A program made the position numbers and the translations under genes. This document shows, piece after piece, positions 47,701 through 58,185 of a stretch of 64,000 nt of DNA (position 1 is its first letter; each line of letters starts with the position of its first letter). Source of the DNA: an uncultured Ruthenibacterium sp. (GTDB lineage Bacteria > Bacillota > Clostridia > Oscillospirales > Ruminococcaceae); NCBI GenBank assembly GCA_944386565.1, contig CALXBO010000004.1:38278-102277 (forward strand), read 5' to 3'. The notes beneath the pieces are model-generated. The model was given only the letters and a program-made list of their open reading frames with translations, searched no databases and was not told the origin of the DNA.

Positions 47701-48372
47701 GATCTCGCTGTACGCTTCCTGCGAGAAGTTCTCGTCGCCCACGTAAATTTTCAGAGAGACCGTGCCGTCGCCGATCGTCGCGCTCTCGGTCTCCACCGAG
47801 AAGTAGTAGGCGGTCTCCACGACGCCGACGATCTTGAATTCCGTGCTGCGCAGCGTGTCGCTGATGTCTCCGTTCGACTCCGACACCGTCAGCGTCTGAC
47901 CCACGGTGATCCCGGGATCATGCGAGGCCGAGACGGGCGCGACGATGACGCACTCGTTTTCCTTTACGGGCAGGCGGCCCTCCACGACTTCCACGCGGTT
48001 GAGGTAGTCCACCGGCTCGAGCTCCTCGATCTGATCCGACGGCAGGCCGTGCACGCGCGTGACGATGTTCTTCTCCTCGCCCGCGTCCAGGAAGATGTCC
48101 GCCATGTAGGCGGGCATCACTTCGTCCACGCCCTCCACGGCGCGGATGGCGTCCGCGTCCTCGTCCGTGAGACCCAGCTCACTGACGATGCGCAGATCGT
48201 ACAGATTCGATTCGTCGAGATATGTGTCTCCGGCGGCGCGCATGTTGATGGGCGTCGCCATCAGTCCCGCCAGCAGCCCCGTGCCGAGCGCCACGATGGC
48301 GGCGATCGCGATGAAGCGGCTGAACGTGCCCTTCATCGTGCGCAAAAGCACTTTGCGATATGTCCGTTTCAC
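44716..48372 (-). CDS. ABC exporter permease with very long coiled-coil insert (1218 aa)
   Basis: A two-domain FtsX/MacB-type permease of 1218 residues. An N-terminal helix (~17-40) is followed by a MacB-like outer domain (~45-265), then about 400 residues of almost pure Ala/Glu/Gln/Lys/Asp coiled coil (~265-670). The first FtsX domain covers ~690-800. A second helix, outer domain and FtsX domain fill residues ~860-1218. Such permeases carry signals or substrates from the envelope side instead of classic import. The start is GTG 48372, 3 nt after the ATPase stop. A divergent TetR probably regulates it. The coil is far longer than in MacB. Confidence 0.88.
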   Translation of the reverse strand: MKRTYRKVLLRTMKGTFSRFIAIAAIVALGTGLLAGLMATPINMRAAGDTYLDESNLYDLRIVSELGLTDEDADAIRAVEGVDEVMPAYMADIFLDAGEEKNIVTRVHGLPSDQIEELEPVDYLNRVEVVEGRLPVKENECVIVAPVSASHDPGITVGQTLTVSESNGDISDTLRSTEFKIVGVVETAYYFSVETESATIGDGTVSLKIYVGDENFSQEAYSEIFVTVEGARELNAASDEYQNAVDAVAERIEEISGARCEARYTEVKEQAEQELADARAELEDARAEADEKLADAEQQLEDGRAELEENEAKLESAKNEIDSGEKELEANRESLPGTLSQKQQELAAAQTALIDAKAQYEDGLAEIETQEQALNEAKQQLEVAKQLLPTLESAVTQGEQALPSLKAQADALEQAAQSAEQTAQQAHDTSNINDLNAATAAAQSEYETKKAEREALEAQLAEDPENPDLQAQYAAAQAAEQTAQAAYDTAKAASDAEQARLDGLDSAASSARTQADAAKQTYDAAEQGVAEARAQLDEANRQIAEYEPLITEGEAQLAAAKQKMADAKKQITEAEKQIASGETSLSLAPGLAQLELDLAQSKLDSAKQQYEDGMEQLEDGRAELEQGEAEYAEQKADAEQKLADAEQQIADGEQELAELEVPEWYVFDRSGNAGVSAYWSNIDKLEAITTVFPIFFFLVAALVALTTMTRMVDEERLQIGTFKALGYSRWQIMFKYLFYAWVATLVGDVAGLAFGFTAIPLVIWNAYGTMYSIPTFQCVFHAQLAALGVGAALVCTSLATLNACGQTLRECAAQLLLPKAPAAGKRILLERVTPIWRRMKFTHKVTARNLFRYKKRFFMTVTGIAGCTALLVTGFGLKDSISDIISNQFDKIFTYDFVVTLSDEDALEDEAFQDTMGDTARVKNYMAASQQRVSVDLGDREFSVYLFVPGDTAQFAQFIDLHERRSGASIALTDGGVVVTEKFAEERGLSVGSELEIENSDGDAATFTVMGIAENYVENYVYITPDSYRDAFGKDAEMNSVLGILPDGTEEMEESLSEAILAVDGVAGLTPVSTMRTSLDETIASINYVVYVIILCAGMLAFVVLYNLTNINIAERQKEIATIKVLGFYEPEVEAYIYRESHVLTAIGTALGLVGGIFLHMFIMRTVEVDMVMFGREIKPLSFVLAAVLTVVFSLLVNLVMKRKLRAISMVESLKAPE

Positions 48373-48375
48373 CTG

Positions 48376-49080
48376 TTACCACTCGATCCTTTCCACCGGA
48401 ACGGGGTCCGGATTCGTCTCCATGCTCTGCACCGTGCCGCTGTTGATGTGGATCACGCGGTCGGCCATGGCCGTCAGCGCCGTGTTGTGCGTGATGACGA
48501 TGACGGTGCGGCCCGTGTGGCGGCAGGTGTCCTGCAACAGGCGCAGCACCTGCTTGCCCGTCTTGTAGTCGAGCGCGCCGGTCGGCTCGTCGCACAGGAG
48601 GATCTTCGGATTCTTGGCCAGCGCGCGCGCGATGGACACGCGCTGCTGCTCACCGCCCGACAGCTGCGCCGGGAAGTTCTTCAGACGGTGGCCGAGCCCC
48701 ACGTCGCGCAGCACCTGCACCGCGTCCATCGGGTTGCGGCAGATCTCGTTCGCCAGCTCCACGTTCTCCACAGCCGTCAGGTTCTGCACGAGGTTGTAGA
48801 ACTGGAACACGAATCCCACGTCGTAGCGGCGGTAGGCCGTCAGCTCCTTCTGCGAGAAGTCGCTCACGACGCGCCCGTCCAGAACGATGCGCCCCTCGTC
48901 GCACGTGTCCATGCCGCCCAGCATGTTCAGCACGGTCGTCTTGCCCGCGCCCGACGGCCCGACGATGATGCAGAATTCGCCCTTGTTGATCTCGAAATTC
49001 ACGTGATCGGCGGCGGCGATGCGCGTTTCGCCCGTCTGGTAATATTTGCACACGTCCTCAAAGCGGACATACGGTTCCAT
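48376..49080 (-). CDS. ABC exporter ATPase (MacB/LolD type)
   Basis: A 234-residue ATPase with Walker [10 protein letters not shown] (~41-49), Q-loop FQFYNL, signature LSGGEQQR (~141-148), Walker [13 protein letters not shown] and switch ITHNTAL. The C-terminal [11 protein letters not shown] extension is short. It energises the giant permease encoded immediately downstream (gap 3 nt). Start: ATG 49080 behind AAGGAG. Homologues in Gram-positive bacteria serve drug, peptide or lipoprotein traffic; the substrate here is unknown. Confidence 0.95.
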   Translation of the reverse strand: MEPYVRFEDVCKYYQTGETRIAAADHVNFEINKGEFCIIVGPSGAGKTTVLNMLGGMDTCDEGRIVLDGRVVSDFSQKELTAYRRYDVGFVFQFYNLVQNLTAVENVELANEICRNPMDAVQVLRDVGLGHRLKNFPAQLSGGEQQRVSIARALAKNPKILLCDEPTGALDYKTGKQVLRLLQDTCRHTGRTVIVITHNTALTAMADRVIHINSGTVQSMETNPDPVPVERIEW

Positions 49081-49118
49081 GGATCGACAGCTCCTTACCT
49101 GTTTCGCTCTTATGTTAT

Positions 49119-49149
49119 CACACAGATTGTACGGATACTAAACTGTGTG
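49119..49149. promoter_or_regulatory. Inverted repeat in the promoter region of the ABC exporter operon
   Basis: CACACAG (49119-49125) is repeated inverted as CTGTGTG (49143-49149), 17 nt apart. It spans a -10-like TACAAT on the minus strand, so it may be an operator. Confidence 0.5.
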
Positions 49150-49179
49150 TTGATTATCTCAGCGTGATTTCATTATAAT
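49150..49179 (+). promoter_or_regulatory. Sigma-A promoter of the TetR gene
   Basis: TTGATT (49150-49155), 18-nt spacer, TATAAT (49174-49179). The transcript would carry a leader of about 107 nt. Confidence 0.75.
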
Positions 49180-49251
49180 GGAAACGAGGGGAAAGGGCAA
49201 TCGACAATGCGTGCCGGCTCTGTGTAAAAATGAACACTTTTCCGCAAACTG

Positions 49252-49266
49252 TACAATAACATTGTA
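49252..49266. promoter_or_regulatory. Palindrome upstream of the TetR gene, candidate operator
   Basis: TACAAT-AAC-ATTGTA, a perfect inverted repeat 27 nt upstream of the TetR start codon. Confidence 0.6.
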
Positions 49267-49292
49267 AAATTTTTATGAAAGGGGATCACACC

Positions 49293-49871
49293 ATGAAACA
49301 GGGGGAGGACCGCCGCGTGACGCGCACCCGGCGTCTGCTGCGGCAGGCGCTTGTGAAGCGCATGAGAGAGAAGAGCGTGAGCAGCATCACCGTCAAGGAG
49401 CTGTGCGACGAGTGCGACATCAACCGCGGCACGTTTTACAGCCATTACAGCGATGTAGCGGCACTTTTGGAGAGTATTGAGAACGATCTGTTCGCGCAGC
49501 TCCAGCAGATGCTCGCGCAGCTGTCCGCCGAGGAGATGCTGTCGCGGAACAATCCCAGCCGGACGATGGTGGCGCTGTTTGAATTCCTGCGCGAGAACGC
49601 GGACATCTGCGCCGCGCTGCTGTGCGACAACGGCGACCCCGCGTTCATCGAGCGCGTGCGCGTGTTTGTGCGCCGGGAAGTGCTGGGCGAGTGGCGGCAC
49701 ATGTTCTCGGACGGCGACGGCGAGCGGCAGGAATACACGTTCGCGTTCCTTGTGTCCGGCAGCATGGGAATGCTGCAGCACTGGCTCGAAAGCGGCCTGA
49801 CGCTCACGCCGGAGCAAATGGCAGAGATGCTCACGGAATTCATCACGCAGGGCGTGGCGGTCATGCGCTGA
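49293..49871 (+). CDS. TetR/AcrR-family regulator
   Basis: A 192-residue repressor. The N-terminal DNA-binding domain is complete: TRTRRLLRQALVKRM, then SVSSITVKELCDECDINRGTFYSHY (recognition helix). The C-terminal domain resembles the TetR_C_7/YvdT group. Two ATGs occur (49275, 49293); AAAGGGG is 8 nt before the second, which is preferred. It is divergent from the ABC exporter operon, with inverted repeats in the shared 212-nt region, so it most likely controls that exporter and itself. The ZIP gene follows 61 nt later. Confidence 0.92.
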   Translation: MKQGEDRRVTRTRRLLRQALVKRMREKSVSSITVKELCDECDINRGTFYSHYSDVAALLESIENDLFAQLQQMLAQLSAEEMLSRNNPSRTMVALFEFLRENADICAALLCDNGDPAFIERVRVFVRREVLGEWRHMFSDGDGERQEYTFAFLVSGSMGMLQHWLESGLTLTPEQMAEMLTEFITQGVAVMR

Positions 49872-49932
49872 CGGATGGCGGCATATCCTTGGAATGCGGG
49901 GCGTGTCCCGCGGGAAAAGGAGATGAGGCGAT

Positions 49933-50691
49933 GTGCTGCACGCATTTCTGACGGCGGCGCTGGCGGGCCTTTCCACGGGCCTCGGCGGTCTTGCCGTGTT
50001 TCTGGTCCGCCGCCCGGACCGCCGGGTGACGGCGTTCTCGATGGGATTTGCCGGCGGCGTGATGACGGCGGTGTCGCTGGGCGACATGCTGCCCCACGCG
50101 GCGGAAGGTTACCTCGCGGTGATGACGCCGCTCAGGGCGGCGGGAGCCTCCGCGTCGCTGCTGGCGCTCGGCCTGCTCGCGGGCTTTCTGCTCGACCGCT
50201 GCGTGCCCGAGGCGGGCGAACTCGCGTCCGGTGAGCGCGGAGGCGCGGTGCGCGCGGCTGTTGTCGTGGCGGTGTCCATTGTGCTGCACAACCTGCCCGA
50301 GGGCATCCTCACGATGTGTGCGGGCTACGCCGACCCGAAGCTCGGGCTGACGCTGGCCCTTGCGGTGGCGATGCACAACGTCCCGGAGGGCGTGGCCGTG
50401 GCCGTGCCCGTGTGGCGCGCGTCCGGCAGCCGCGCCAAGGGTGCGCTGTGCGCTCTCGCGTCGGGCCTTGCCGAACCTCTCGGGGCGCTTTTGGTGTTCT
50501 TCCCGGTGCGGCGGTTTCTCACGCCGCTGTTCCTCGACGGGCTTCTGGCGCTCATCGCGGGCGTGATGCTCTACGTGTGCGCTGCGGAGCTGTTCCCGCA
50601 GGGATACGCCGCTTCGAAGAAGGGATGCGTGTGCGCAGGAGTGTGCGCCGGAGCGCTGCTGATGCACGTCACGGGCGTCCTCACGGGTTGA
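49933..50691 (+). CDS. ZIP-family metal transporter (ZupT-like)
   Basis: A 252-residue protein with eight hydrophobic helices. The metal-binding motifs VLHNLPEGILT (~118-128) and AMHNVPEGVAVA (~149-160) in helices 4 and 5 are those of ZIP transporters, which bring zinc or other divalent ions into the cytoplasm. Start: GTG 49933 with AAGGAGATG upstream. An ATG two bases earlier is out of frame. It follows the TetR gene in the same direction and may be cotranscribed, but metal control by TetR is not suggested by any motif. Confidence 0.92.
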   Translation: MLHAFLTAALAGLSTGLGGLAVFLVRRPDRRVTAFSMGFAGGVMTAVSLGDMLPHAAEGYLAVMTPLRAAGASASLLALGLLAGFLLDRCVPEAGELASGERGGAVRAAVVVAVSIVLHNLPEGILTMCAGYADPKLGLTLALAVAMHNVPEGVAVAVPVWRASGSRAKGALCALASGLAEPLGALLVFFPVRRFLTPLFLDGLLALIAGVMLYVCAAELFPQGYAASKKGCVCAGVCAGALLMHVTGVLTG

Positions 50692-50699
50692 GCGGAATA

Positions 50700-50729
50700 T
50701 TGCGCCGCGGTGCGTCGGTGGTGTATAAT
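50700..50729 (+). promoter_or_regulatory. Promoter of the lipoprotein-two-component-yqhQ-prmC operon
   Basis: TTGCGC (50700-50705), 18-nt spacer, TATAAT (50724-50729). The -35 lies just after the ZIP stop codon. Confidence 0.7.
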
Positions 50730-50760
50730 AGGAAAGAGTTACGCAAAAGGGGGCGACGGC

Positions 50761-52224
50761 ATGAAACTGGCGCGCATCGCATGCGCGGCCGCGGCAATGC
50801 TGCTGCTGGCCGGCTGCAGCAGCCGGCAGAGCATCGAAGAGCTGCTGCGCGCGCCGCAGCCGAACGAGGCGCAGAGCGCCGTGCAGACGGCGCTGTCGAA
50901 TTTCCTCGGCGAGCCCCTTCAGCTGAAATACCCGCGCGGCGGCAGCGAGATGGCGCCGCTTCTGTTTCTGGATCTGGACGGCGACGGCGACGACGAAGCC
51001 GCGGCGCTGTATGTGACGGAGGGCGGCGGGACGGACGTCCACCTCGCGATCCTCGAGGACCGCGACGGCTCGTGGGAGGTCGTGTATGAGATCCCGGGCC
51101 TCGGCCCCGAAGTCGCGGGCGTCGAGGAAGTGCCCATGCTCGGCACGGGCACGCAGCTCGTTGTGGGCTACGCCAACACCACGCTGACGGACAAATACCT
51201 CGCGGTCTACAACTACAGCTCCGACAGCGTCACACAGCTGTACAGCTGCGCGTATACGAGCTATATCGCACAGGACATCTATCACGACGGCGGCGCGGAG
51301 CTGGCCGTCGTGCTGCCCGTCACGCAGGCGAGCGTCGACATCGCGGTGCTGCGCGCGTCGGAGGACGGCAGGATCGGCGTGAGCCAGACGCTCTCCCTCG
51401 GTGAGAAGTTCGTCTCGTGCGACGGGCTGTACGTCACCGAGAGCGGCGGAAAGACGGGCCTTGTCGCCGACGGCGCGTCCGGCAGCGAAGAGCGCGTCAC
51501 GGAGCTGTTTGTCGTGGAAAACAATTACCTCGTGCGCAGTGAGCAGCAGGTTCCGGAACTCAGCGCGCGCAGCGTGCAGGGGCTCGTGCCCACGGACTTT
51601 GACGGCGCCGGCGCGGTGGAGATCCCCACTCTCGTCACGGAGGCCGACGTGGCCGGATATGCACACCGGTTCTATTACGTGACGTGGCGGGACATGCTCG
51701 GCGTGCCCGCGTGGCCGCAGGAGCAGGAGACGCCGCAGGAGCCCGCGTCGCAGCCCGAACAAGATCCAGAAGCCGGAGCGGAAATGCAGGCGGCGGACGG
51801 CGCGGACCCGGCCGCGCAGGAACCCGCCGGGAGCGAGCCGGAAGAACCGGCGCAGCAGCCGGAATCCGGCGCGCAGACGCCGACGGCCCTGTCGCAGCTC
51901 GACGCCGCGGCACTCGAGCACACCGGCGTGCGCTTCGGCGTGTACGATTCGGCGAACGGCTATTTCCTGCGCCTGCCGCTGGCGTGGAGCGGAGCCGTGA
52001 CGATCGAGGACGGCGTCGTGCCGGACAGCTGGCGCGTGCGCGACGCGGCAACGAACGAGATGCTCGTCTCGGTGCGCCTCGCGGGGCTGGATGAGACGGT
52101 GGAATCCCAGAACTACACGCTTGCGGGCGTGACGGAGGAAAAGAAGGTTTACGTTTCCGTGTCGACGCTGGTGAACAGCGGCGCGGCGGACATCGTGCTC
52201 GCGGGCTTTACCGCGATGCCGTGA
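50761..52224 (+). CDS. Lipoprotein with beta-propeller-like region, linked to a two-component system
   Basis: A 487-residue lipoprotein: signal peptide with lipobox LAGC (Cys about residue 19), then about 300 residues with repeated Asp-rich motifs (LFLDLDGDGDDE, IYHDGGAELAV, VPTDFDGAGAVEI). These look like FG-GAP/VCBS or similar calcium-binding propeller repeats. A Pro/Glu/Gln/Ala linker (~320-375) leads to a C-terminal domain of about 110 residues. Start: ATG 50761 behind AAAAGGGGG. The response regulator begins 21 nt later. It may act as the outside sensor for the kinase encoded downstream. Confidence 0.82.
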   Translation: MKLARIACAAAAMLLLAGCSSRQSIEELLRAPQPNEAQSAVQTALSNFLGEPLQLKYPRGGSEMAPLLFLDLDGDGDDEAAALYVTEGGGTDVHLAILEDRDGSWEVVYEIPGLGPEVAGVEEVPMLGTGTQLVVGYANTTLTDKYLAVYNYSSDSVTQLYSCAYTSYIAQDIYHDGGAELAVVLPVTQASVDIAVLRASEDGRIGVSQTLSLGEKFVSCDGLYVTESGGKTGLVADGASGSEERVTELFVVENNYLVRSEQQVPELSARSVQGLVPTDFDGAGAVEIPTLVTEADVAGYAHRFYYVTWRDMLGVPAWPQEQETPQEPASQPEQDPEAGAEMQAADGADPAAQEPAGSEPEEPAQQPESGAQTPTALSQLDAAALEHTGVRFGVYDSANGYFLRLPLAWSGAVTIEDGVVPDSWRVRDAATNEMLVSVRLAGLDETVESQNYTLAGVTEEKKVYVSVSTLVNSGAADIVLAGFTAMP

Positions 52225-52245
52225 TCGGACTGGAGGAAGACGGAT

Positions 52246-52941
52246 ATGAGAAAGATCCTGGTCGTGGAAGATGAAGAATCCATCCGCGAAGTCATTGCGC
52301 TGAATCTCCGCATGGCGGGATATGAGGTGACGGAGGCCGGAAGCGCCGAGGAAGCCCTCGCCGTGTTCGACGGCAGCTACGACGCGGCCATCCTCGACGT
52401 AATGCTACCGGGTATGAACGGCTTTTCGCTGTGCGAGGCCATCCGGCGCGATTCGTCGACGGTGGGCATCATCATCCTCAGCGCCAAGACGCTCGAGACG
52501 GACAAGATCCGCGGCCTTTCCATCGGCGCGGACGACTATATGACGAAACCCTTCTCGGTCAGCGAGCTGCTGGCGCGCGTCGAGGCGCTGGTGCGCCGCG
52601 TGGCGCGCTCGGGCGGAGCCGACGCGGCCGCGGAGGCGGACGGACGCATGGTGTCCGGCTGCTTTGTGCTCGACCAGAAGAGCCGCGTTCTGTACAAGAA
52701 CGGCCAGCCCATCGACCTCACGCAGGTGGAGTTCCAGATCATGGAGCTGTTCTTCGCGAATCCGGGCGTGGCGCTCGTGCGCGAGAAGATCCTCGAGGGC
52801 GTCTGGGGCGAGAACTATTTCGGCGACGTCAAGATCGTGGACGTCAACATCCGCCGCCTGCGCATGAAGGTGGAGGACGAACCTTCGTCGCCGCACCACA
52901 TCCTGACGGTGTGGGGCTACGGCTACCGCTGGAACGGCTGA
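52246..52941 (+). CDS. OmpR/PhoB-family response regulator
   Basis: A 231-residue regulator. Receiver domain: acidic residues ED(E) at 8-10, phospho-acceptor D51 in AILDVMLPG, conserved Lys in MTKPF. The winged-helix domain (~130-230) includes LTQVEFQIMELF and KIVDVNIRRLRMKVED, ending YGYRWNG. Start: ATG 52246 with TGGAGGA upstream. It is followed by its kinase after 37 nt. The targets are unknown; the lipoprotein upstream may be both input and output. Confidence 0.95.
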   Translation: MRKILVVEDEESIREVIALNLRMAGYEVTEAGSAEEALAVFDGSYDAAILDVMLPGMNGFSLCEAIRRDSSTVGIIILSAKTLETDKIRGLSIGADDYMTKPFSVSELLARVEALVRRVARSGGADAAAEADGRMVSGCFVLDQKSRVLYKNGQPIDLTQVEFQIMELFFANPGVALVREKILEGVWGENYFGDVKIVDVNIRRLRMKVEDEPSSPHHILTVWGYGYRWNG

Positions 52942-52978
52942 GCCGTCCGAAAGTTTTGTACGGGAAAGGAGGCGCGCC

Positions 52979-54416
<1,438 letters not shown>

Positions 54417-54424
<8 letters not shown>

Positions 54425-55358
54425 GAAATCGTGTGCAAAATCCTGTGCATTCAAAACGAGCGTCGGAGGCCAGGCCATCCTGGAGGGCGTGATGATGCGC
54501 GGCCCGGAGAAGATCGCCATGGCCGTCCGCAAGCCGGACGGCGGCATCCACACCGAGGTCAGCGAGGTCAGATCCCACGCGTGGCGCAAGTGGCCGCTCG
54601 TGCGCGGCGTGTGCAGCTTCGTGGAATCACTTGTCACGGGCTACCGCTATCTCTCCAAGAGCGCCGACATCGCGCTGACGGAGGAAGAGGAGGAGCTGAC
54701 GGGCTTCGACAAATGGGTCGATGAGAAATTCGGCGAAAAAGGGACGAATTTCGTCATGGGTGCGGCGTCGGTGCTCGGCATCGCTCTGGCCGTGGCGCTG
54801 TTCGTATTCCTGCCCACGTTCCTCGTGGGGCTCATCGGCCGCGCGCTCGACCTCGGCTGGACGCGCACGCTGCTCGAGGGCCTCGTGAAAGTGGCGCTGC
54901 TCGTCGGCTATCTCGCTGCGGTCAGCCGCATGAAGGAGATGAAGCGCCTGTTCGGCTACCACGGCGCGGAGCACAAGACCATCGCCTGCTACGAGGCGGG
55001 CATGGAGCTCACGACGGAGAACATCCGCACCTGCTCGCGGTTCCATCCGCGCTGCGGCACGAGCTTTCTTCTGATCGTCGTGCTCGTCAGTATCCTCGTC
55101 AACGCCGCGCTGCCGTGGTCGAACCTCGGCCTGCGCGCCGTCTACAAACTGCTGCTTTTGCCCGTCGTGGTGGGCATCAGCTACGAGATCATCAAGTTCT
55201 GCGGGCGGTACGACAATCCCGTCACGCACGCCGTCTCCGCGCCGGGGCTGTGGCTGCAGCACATCACGACGAACGAGCCCGACGACTCGATGATCGAGTG
55301 CGCCGTCGCCGCTATTCGCCCCGTCCTGCCCGAGAACCGGGAGGAGGCCGCGTGGTGA
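54417..55358 (+). CDS. DUF1385 family membrane protein (YqhQ-like)
   Basis: A 313-residue protein of the DUF1385 family. The N-terminal VGGQAILEGVMMRGPEK and the central YHGAEHKTIACYEAG are diagnostic. About four to five transmembrane helices lie between residues 115 and 270, and RFHPRCGTSFL is also conserved. Function is not known; in many Bacillota the gene lies next to prmC, as here. Start: ATG 54417 within the last codons of the kinase gene. It overlaps prmC by 4 nt (GTGA). Confidence 0.93.
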
Positions 55359-56194
55359 CGCTGGGCGACGCGTACCGCGCCGCGCGCGCGCAGCTGCGCG
55401 AAGCGGGCGTGGAGGACGCCGCGTTCGACGCGCAGTGCCTGTGCCGCGCGGTGTCCGGACGCGACCCGCGCGCACTGCCCGATTACGAGCTCACCCAGGC
55501 GCAGGAGGAAACCTTCCGCGCCATGTGCGCCGACCGGGCGCGACGCCGCCCGCTCCAGTACATCCTCGGCGAGTGGGATTTTCTCGACTTCACGCTGCGC
55601 GTCGGCGAGGGCGTGCTCATCCCGCGTTCCGACACGGAGGTCACGGCGCTCGAAGCCGCCCGCCTTGCCGGAGCCGCGCCGGGTGAACCCGTCGTGCTCG
55701 ACCTGTGCGCGGGCAGCGGGGCCATCGCGGCCGCCGTCGCGCGCCGCGTGCCGCGCGCGCATGTGACCGCCGTGGAAAAATACGATGATGCGATGCGCTG
55801 GCTGTGTGAAAACCTCGCCGCGCTCGCGCCGCACGCCTGCGCGGTGCAGGCCGATGTGTTCGGCTTTGAGCACACGCTCGCGCCCGCGTCCGCGGACGTG
55901 ATCGTCTCGAACCCGCCGTATGTCACCGAGGAGGAGATGCGCACGCTCGAACCGGAACTCGTGTTCGAGCCGCGCACCGCACTCGAAGCGCCGGACGAGG
56001 GGCTGCGGTTTTACCGCCATATCGCGCGCGCGTACCGCGCGGCGCTCAAACCGGGCGGCGCGCTCGTGTTCGAGGTGGGCGACACGCAGGGGCAGGCCGT
56101 GCGCGCCATTCTGACGGAGAACGGATTTTCGGATATCTGCGTGCTGCCGGACGCCGAGGGGCGCGACCGGTGCGTGCGCGGAATTGCACCGTAA
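55355..56194 (+). CDS. prmC: Peptide chain release factor N(5)-glutamine methyltransferase
   Basis: A 279-residue SAM-dependent enzyme that methylates the GGQ glutamine of release factors. The helical N-domain (~1-75) is followed by VLDLCAGSGAIAAAVA (SAM-binding motif I) and the catalytic VSNPPYV (~183-189). GTG codons occur at 55352 and 55355, both in frame; the second gives the usual GTGA overlap with the previous gene and 7-nt spacing from GGAGG, so it is chosen. prfA, the usual neighbour, is not present. It ends 146 nt before recA. Confidence 0.94.
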   Translation: MTLGDAYRAARAQLREAGVEDAAFDAQCLCRAVSGRDPRALPDYELTQAQEETFRAMCADRARRRPLQYILGEWDFLDFTLRVGEGVLIPRSDTEVTALEAARLAGAAPGEPVVLDLCAGSGAIAAAVARRVPRAHVTAVEKYDDAMRWLCENLAALAPHACAVQADVFGFEHTLAPASADVIVSNPPYVTEEEMRTLEPELVFEPRTALEAPDEGLRFYRHIARAYRAALKPGGALVFEVGDTQGQAVRAILTENGFSDICVLPDAEGRDRCVRGIAP

Positions 56195-56196
56195 AA

Positions 56197-56225
56197 TTGC
56201 ATTTTTCGCGCGTTTGGGGTATACT
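56197..56225 (+). promoter_or_regulatory. Sigma-A promoter of recA
   Basis: TTGCAT (56197-56202), 17-nt spacer, TATACT (56220-56225). Confidence 0.82.
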
Positions 56226-56251
56226 ATTACCCGTCTGAAGAGAGACGATGG

Positions 56252-56275
56252 TGCTGTCCCGACAATGGGACAGCA
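56252..56275 (+). promoter_or_regulatory. Hairpin in the recA leader
   Basis: TGCTGTCCC (56252-56260) pairs perfectly with GGGACAGCA (56267-56275) around GACAAT. There is no T-run, so it is not a terminator. Its role is unknown. Confidence 0.65.
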
Positions 56276-56340
56276 TTTCGGATAGAATTATGGTGTTAGG
56301 AAGAGACACCGCATGGAAGCCGGAACAGGGAGGAACTTGC

Positions 56341-57546
<1,206 letters not shown>

Positions 57547-57549
57547 CGC

Positions 57550-58185
57550 ATGACCGTCACCCGCATCTCTGAAACGAAAAAAGGGCGCTTCGCCCTGTTC
57601 GACGAGGAGGACGAATTCCTCTTCTCCGTCGACGGCGAGACGCTTCACAGGCACGGCATCCGCGAGGGCTGCGCGCTGGACGGCGCGGCCCTTGCGGCTT
57701 TGCGTTTTGACAGCGACACGCGCCGCGCCAAGGACAAAGCCCTGCGCCTTCTGGCCGTGCGCGACCACGCGTCCGGCGAGCTGTATCAAAAGCTCTGCCG
57801 CGATTTCGACGAGCACTCCGCGGCCGCGGCCGTCGCCGAGATGGCGCGGCTCGACCTGCTCGACGACGAATCGTTCGCGTGCCGCTACGCGTCCCAGCTC
57901 GCGGCGCGCGGAAAATCCGTGCGGCAGATCGCGATGAAGCTGGAGGAAAAAGGCATTGACCGCGGCGCGGCCGGGCGCGCGCTGGAGAGCGTGTCCGAGG
58001 CGTGCGAGGGCGCGTGCCTTGCGCTCGTGCGCCGCTCGTACCGCGCGAAACTCGCGGCAGGACAGCGCGATAAAGTGCTGGCTGCGCTGGCGCGCCGCGG
58101 CTTTTCGTACGGCGAGGCAAAAGACGCCGTCGAGCGTGTGCTCACAGAACTGGAAACCGAATCCGAAAACGGAGGAATGTTATGA
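57550..58185 (+). CDS. recX: Regulatory protein RecX
   Basis: A 211-residue helical protein of the RecX family that modulates RecA filaments. RLLAVRDHASGELYQKLC, DLLDDESFACRYASQL and SVRQIAMKLEEKGID are the three helical-repeat segments. Start: ATG 57550, 3 nt after recA, so it is coupled to it. It overlaps rimO by 4 nt (ATGA). The context (recA-recX) confirms the assignment. Confidence 0.93.
   Translation: MTVTRISETKKGRFALFDEEDEFLFSVDGETLHRHGIREGCALDGAALAALRFDSDTRRAKDKALRLLAVRDHASGELYQKLCRDFDEHSAAAAVAEMARLDLLDDESFACRYASQLAARGKSVRQIAMKLEEKGIDRGAAGRALESVSEACEGACLALVRRSYRAKLAAGQRDKVLAALARRGFSYGEAKDAVERVLTELETESENGGML

Noticed and set aside
44701..49167. Very long plus-strand open frame (1488 codons) opposite the ABC exporter genes
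   Set aside because: It mirrors the codon bias of two clear minus-strand genes, reads as His/Arg/Val-rich without domains, and has no ribosome site. It is a GC-driven shadow.
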